A stretch of 10,000 nt of DNA from Kiritimatiellota bacterium (GTDB lineage Bacteria > Verrucomicrobiota > Kiritimatiellia > JAAZAB01), in NCBI GenBank assembly GCA_008636095.1, contig VSJD01000171.1:1-10000 (forward strand), given 5' to 3'. Each line of letters opens with the position of its first letter. Positions within the stretch are counted from its first letter, which is position 1. Shown piece after piece: positions 7,818-10,000 of this stretch. Below the pieces are notes generated by a model. That model did no database searches and was not told where the DNA came from. It worked only from the letters and a program-made list of their open reading frames with translations. The position numbers were made by a program, and so were the translations under genes.

Positions 7818-7866
7818 GTAGCGTCCCATCCGTCTGCGGACGGGGTGGGCGCTGGCGACAGCCAGC
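7818..7866 (+). repeat. Two adjacent hairpins in a REP-like arrangement
   Basis: A GTAG tetranucleotide (7818-7821) is followed by an imperfect palindrome: CCCA (7825-7828) and CCGTC (7830-7834), loop TGCG, then GACGG (7839-7843) and TGGG (7846-7849). One base later a second perfect hairpin follows: GCTGGC (7851-7856), loop GACA, GCCAGC (7861-7866). A GTAG/GGAG tag before a bulged palindrome is the layout of REP sequences mobilised by RAYT transposases. Neither hairpin has a T-tract, so terminator function is unlikely. Confidence 0.45.
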
Positions 7867-7915
7867 ATCCGAGTTGCCGACAAACCTGCAATCTGGTTCG
7901 CTCTTGCCGATGCAA

Positions 7916-8098
7916 CTACGAAAATTCACTGCATCGACACATCAATGTGGCAAGTGGAAGCGTCTCCTCGGACTGGGCCAGTTGGTCGGCGGTTAATAGT
8001 GCTTTGGCCAGCAGCATCCGTCCCAGCGACAGAATGTCCCGAAGATGACGCTGATCACAGGATCGGCAAACCCGCAGTGGGGAACCATGTACACTCAT
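7916..8098 (-). pseudogene. N-terminal remnant of a zinc-binding sugar C-methyltransferase
   Basis: A 60-codon frame with a good ribosome site (AGGAG seven bases before ATG 8098). The product carries VCRSCDQRHLRDILSLGRML, then LAKALLTADQLAQSEETLPL and LMCRC. This matches the putative zinc-binding domain at the front of SAM-dependent sugar methyltransferases (CRxCGSxxLxxVLDLGxxPLANxLLxxxQLxxPExxxPLxxxxCxxC). The first CxxC is present. The second is deformed (CRCS where CPDCSLVQ is usual), and the frame ends nine bases later at TAG. The methyltransferase core of about 330 residues is missing, and no other frame continues it. Also odd: the normally conserved P of LGxxPLA is L, and the G of CGS is missing. 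Members methylate C-3 or another ring carbon of keto-deoxysugars, which suits this locus. A deleted gene is the best reading. A functional small zinc protein is unlikely. Confidence 0.75.
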
Positions 8099-8100
8099 AC

Positions 8101-8199
8101 CTACTCTCCTGAAGAAATCGGACGGTGAATCTGCACGCCTGGTCTGGGACCGGCAACCGCCACTTCACGTGTCGTTAATATCAGCATCACAATGTTCAC
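8101..8199 (-). other. Short open frame with a strong ribosome binding site
   Basis: A perfect AGGAGG (8213-8208) lies eight bases before GTG 8199. That GTG opens a 32-codon frame (ending GPRPGVQIHRPISSGE) which stops two bases before the methyltransferase remnant's ATG. The same AGGAGG is also four bases from ATG 8203, which opens a frame of only 12 codons. I do not recognise either product. The spacing to the next start would suit a translated leader or the stub of another deleted gene. Chance remains possible. Confidence 0.25.
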
Positions 8200-8249
8200 G
8201 CATGAAACCTCCTGCGTTTGATCAAGCATTCTTAATGATAAAGAGTATT

Positions 8250-9626
8250 TCATTTATCGGCAGCTCGGCATCCGCCAATAGGCCCGCTGCCGATGCTTAA
8301 ATAATTGGATCCGGGAAAATCCGTTTTACTGAAAATATGCCTTGCGTCAAAGATCGTACGACCCCGGAGCTTGCTTTGTAAAGGCGGCATTTGCAACTTG
8401 AGATATTCAGTTCCACGTGTGATCACAATCACAATATCTGCCCATTCGACTTGAGATTCCCAATCGTCCACATATTCCACCATAAGTTCCGGCCATGATC
8501 TGCGCGCAGTGGCAATCGCCATTGGGTCATGAGCCTTCACATCGACATCGTCATTTACAAGATCATTTATTATCTCGCGCGAAGGGGATTCCCGCACATC
8601 ATCCGTATCCTGCTTGAACGCTAATCCCAGCACTAGCACATGCTGGCCGCGCAGTGTACCCACAGCACGCCGTAATATATTCATCACCTGACGGGGCTGT
8701 TCGTTATTAATGTCCAGTACCGATGAAAGAAGCCGCGGTTCCACGCCCATATCCCGCGCCTTGGTATGCAAAGCCTGAATATCCTTAGGAAAACAACTTC
8801 CGCCAAATCCGCACCCGGGCAAGAGATAGGAAAGAATGCCAGGCTTAATCCTCTCACCATTGGGAAGGATTGGACTCCAGCGTTTATCTGCATGCACTCC
8901 CGTCATCACTTCATAGATGTCTATTCCACCGATGGCCGTCGCAATATTGGCCAATTCATTAACCATGGAAATCTGCGTGGCCAGGATGGCGTTGTTGGCA
9001 TATTTGATCATCTCTGCCGTGCGTGAATTGACTCGTATCTTATCACAACACCACGGCGCATAAAGTTTTTGCAGAGCCCGCCATGTATCTTCTGTTTCAC
9101 ATCCGAGCACAATCCGGTCCGGTTCCATAAAATCCATCACGGCTTCACCTTCGCGGAGGAACTCCGGATTCATGCCCAATCCAAAATCACCTACTTTCCT
9201 CCCCGATTCTTTTTCCAGCCAACTACGCACTGCTGTATCCGTAGTGCCAGGTACCACTGTGCTTTTAACAATAACAGAACAAACTTGAGTGGCATGGCGC
9301 AAATAACAGCCAATAAGCAGACAAGCGGACTCCACCTGGTGGAGGTCAATACGGCCATCCACAGATGGCGTTCCTACGGCGATAATAATAATTCCACATC
9401 CATGCAACGCTTCCACGGAAGCCAATGTGACACGAAACCGGCCTTCGGCAAGAACACTAACCAGCAATGGTTCAAGCCCTTTTTCGTAGATGTGCGGACA
9501 GCCGCCATTAACACGGTCCACAATTTTTTGGGACACATCAAAACAGGTAACATCATGTCCCTTTGCAGCCAAACAGACTCCGCTGACAAGACCGACATAT
9601 CCGGTACCCATAACAGCAATTTTCAT
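8250..9626 (-). CDS. ugd: UDP-glucose 6-dehydrogenase
   Basis: A 458-residue nucleotide-sugar dehydrogenase, slightly longer than the usual ~440. It oxidises UDP-glucose twice with NAD+ to UDP-glucuronate, a precursor for acidic capsule, exopolysaccharide or LPS sugars. The N-terminal Rossmann domain opens with MKIAVMGTGYVGLVSGVCLA. Then follow AVGTPSVDGRIDL, STVVPGTTD, NPEFLREGEAVMDFMEPDRI (153-172), and IKYANNAILATQIS with Lys209. The catalytic Cys278 lies in GCGFGGSCFPKD (271-282). The C-terminal UDP-binding half includes LGLAFKQDTDDVRESPS. The motif PGCGFGG, with Cys where most members have Pro, is a minor variant. The family motifs favour glucose over GDP-mannose or UDP-GlcNAc substrates, though specificity is inferred. 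The start ATG overlaps the cupin stop as ATGA, so the two genes are coupled. No terminator is visible between it and the degraded genes downstream. Confidence 0.93.
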   Translation of the reverse strand: MKIAVMGTGYVGLVSGVCLAAKGHDVTCFDVSQKIVDRVNGGCPHIYEKGLEPLLVSVLAEGRFRVTLASVEALHGCGIIIIAVGTPSVDGRIDLHQVESACLLIGCYLRHATQVCSVIVKSTVVPGTTDTAVRSWLEKESGRKVGDFGLGMNPEFLREGEAVMDFMEPDRIVLGCETEDTWRALQKLYAPWCCDKIRVNSRTAEMIKYANNAILATQISMVNELANIATAIGGIDIYEVMTGVHADKRWSPILPNGERIKPGILSYLLPGCGFGGSCFPKDIQALHTKARDMGVEPRLLSSVLDINNEQPRQVMNILRRAVGTLRGQHVLVLGLAFKQDTDDVRESPSREIINDLVNDDVDVKAHDPMAIATARRSWPELMVEYVDDWESQVEWADIVIVITRGTEYLKLQMPPLQSKLRGRTIFDARHIFSKTDFPGSNYLSIGSGPIGGCRAADK

Positions 9627-10000
9627 TTCACTGATTCTTCCTCAACGCGGTCGGCGCATATTCTGCTACAACACCTGCAGATAATCTTAGTGTCTTCGGA
9701 GGGTACCTTAACCGTCAGTGTCCTGACGCAAACAGACACCCGTCGCCGCACACATACACCGGCGGGGATGCAAATAATATCCCCTGCCTGAAGCAATTTT
9801 TCGGCGCCTTCACACACGGAATAATACCTCATACAGCCCTCAATGATATATTCGAATTCCGTTACATTCGGATGCCAGTGTAATTCACCGTCATCGCCTC
9901 GTTTATAAAAACAGAGAACCATTTCCACCCGCCTATCCGGAAAATAGGCATACGGTACCGGTCGCTGCAGATTCCCAATGAGATAGATGTGCTTCTTCTC
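9623..10000 (-). CDS. Cupin-domain protein, C-terminal part (start beyond the right edge)
   Basis: The frame is open to the window edge, giving at least 125 residues. A single small cupin barrel is evident. Motif 1 is HWHPNVTEFEYIIEG, with two His and a Glu as metal ligands, and motif 2 is GDIICIPAGV, lacking the usual final His. The last part, KVPSEDTKIICRCCSRICAD, is cysteine-rich (C-x-C-C-x3-C) and could bind metal. Such cupins in sugar loci may be isomerases, epimerases or sensors. Nothing here settles the reaction. The stop overlaps the start of the UDP-glucose dehydrogenase gene by ATGA, so the two are co-translated and probably belong to one function. A frame-internal ATG exists at 9928, but the conserved strand upstream (KKHIYLIGNLQRPVPYAYFP) shows the gene continues past the window. 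Confidence 0.75.
   Translation of the reverse strand, partial: EKKHIYLIGNLQRPVPYAYFPDRRVEMVLCFYKRGDDGELHWHPNVTEFEYIIEGCMRYYSVCEGAEKLLQAGDIICIPAGVCVRRRVSVCVRTLTVKVPSEDTKIICRCCSRICADRVEEESVK

Larger units (their letters stand above)
7378..7915. other. Stretch without a recognisable gene
   Basis: About 540 bases between the methyltransferase remnant and the antitoxin. I see no conserved protein in any frame. A short minus-strand frame (KRLKQLQYLQREKRLDNHLW, near 7613-7540) looks protein-like but is too short to assign. The stretch contains a tandem 16-bp repeat, a homopurine/homopyrimidine run near 7790-7804 and two adjacent hairpins, listed separately. The antitoxin promoter must lie in its lower part, but no convincing -35/-10 pair is visible. 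Confidence 0.6.

Noticed and set aside
7825..7866. Hairpins as a rho-independent terminator of the methyltransferase remnant
   Set aside because: No T-run follows either stem on the minus strand. The nearest homopolymer is 15 or more bases away and reads as A then G on that strand.
9069..9791. Long plus-strand open frame of 240 codons opposite the dehydrogenase and cupin genes
   Set aside because: It is antisense to two well-supported genes, has no recognisable motif and is rich in residues typical of shadow frames.

Overview
All genes that can be supported here lie on the minus strand, so transcription runs from high to low coordinates. The window is part of a cell-surface polysaccharide (or glycoprotein glycan) biosynthesis locus, dominated by sugar-nucleotide enzymes. 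Base composition is moderate. The GbsR/MarR-type regulator in front of the sugar genes resembles regulators I associate with polysaccharide loci of the PVC group (Verrucomicrobia, Kiritimatiellota, Lentisphaerae). That placement rests on remembered family resemblance and is tentative.

Layout in the direction of transcription. From 10000 to 8250: a cupin protein (start outside the window), coupled by an ATGA overlap to a UDP-glucose 6-dehydrogenase. From 8249 to 7378: a degraded stretch. It holds a 60-codon remnant of a zinc-finger sugar C-methyltransferase that still has a good ribosome binding site, two adjacent hairpins in a REP-like arrangement, a tandem 16-bp repeat, and no intact gene. 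From 7377 to 5466: a toxin-antitoxin pair in which the PemK/MazF-like toxin has no stop codon and reads in frame into RfbH, a [2Fe-2S]/PMP-type CDP-4-keto-6-deoxyglucose 3-dehydrase. From 5458 to 5202: the broken N-terminus of an NAD-dependent epimerase, then an unassigned frame. From 5151 to 4589: a promoter with a palindrome at the expected transcription start, then the GbsR/MarR-like regulator. From 4452 to the left edge: an operon-like run of a UDP-GlcNAc 4,6-dehydratase (PseB type), a 33-codon N-terminal remnant of a PseC-type aminotransferase, an RmlD-type reductase, a NeuB/PseI-type nonulosonate synthase, a GT4 glycosyltransferase, and an aldo/keto reductase that leaves the window.

Together the genes point to glucuronate, nonulosonic-acid (sialic, legionaminic or pseudaminic type) and CDP-3,6-dideoxyhexose chemistry. 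None of these routes is complete in the window. The strongest theme is decay and recombination: three sugar-enzyme genes survive only as N-terminal stubs, and a fourth (rfbH) has been welded onto a toxin gene. The locus looks like a mosaic whose sugar repertoire has been reshuffled recently enough for the fragments to remain readable.
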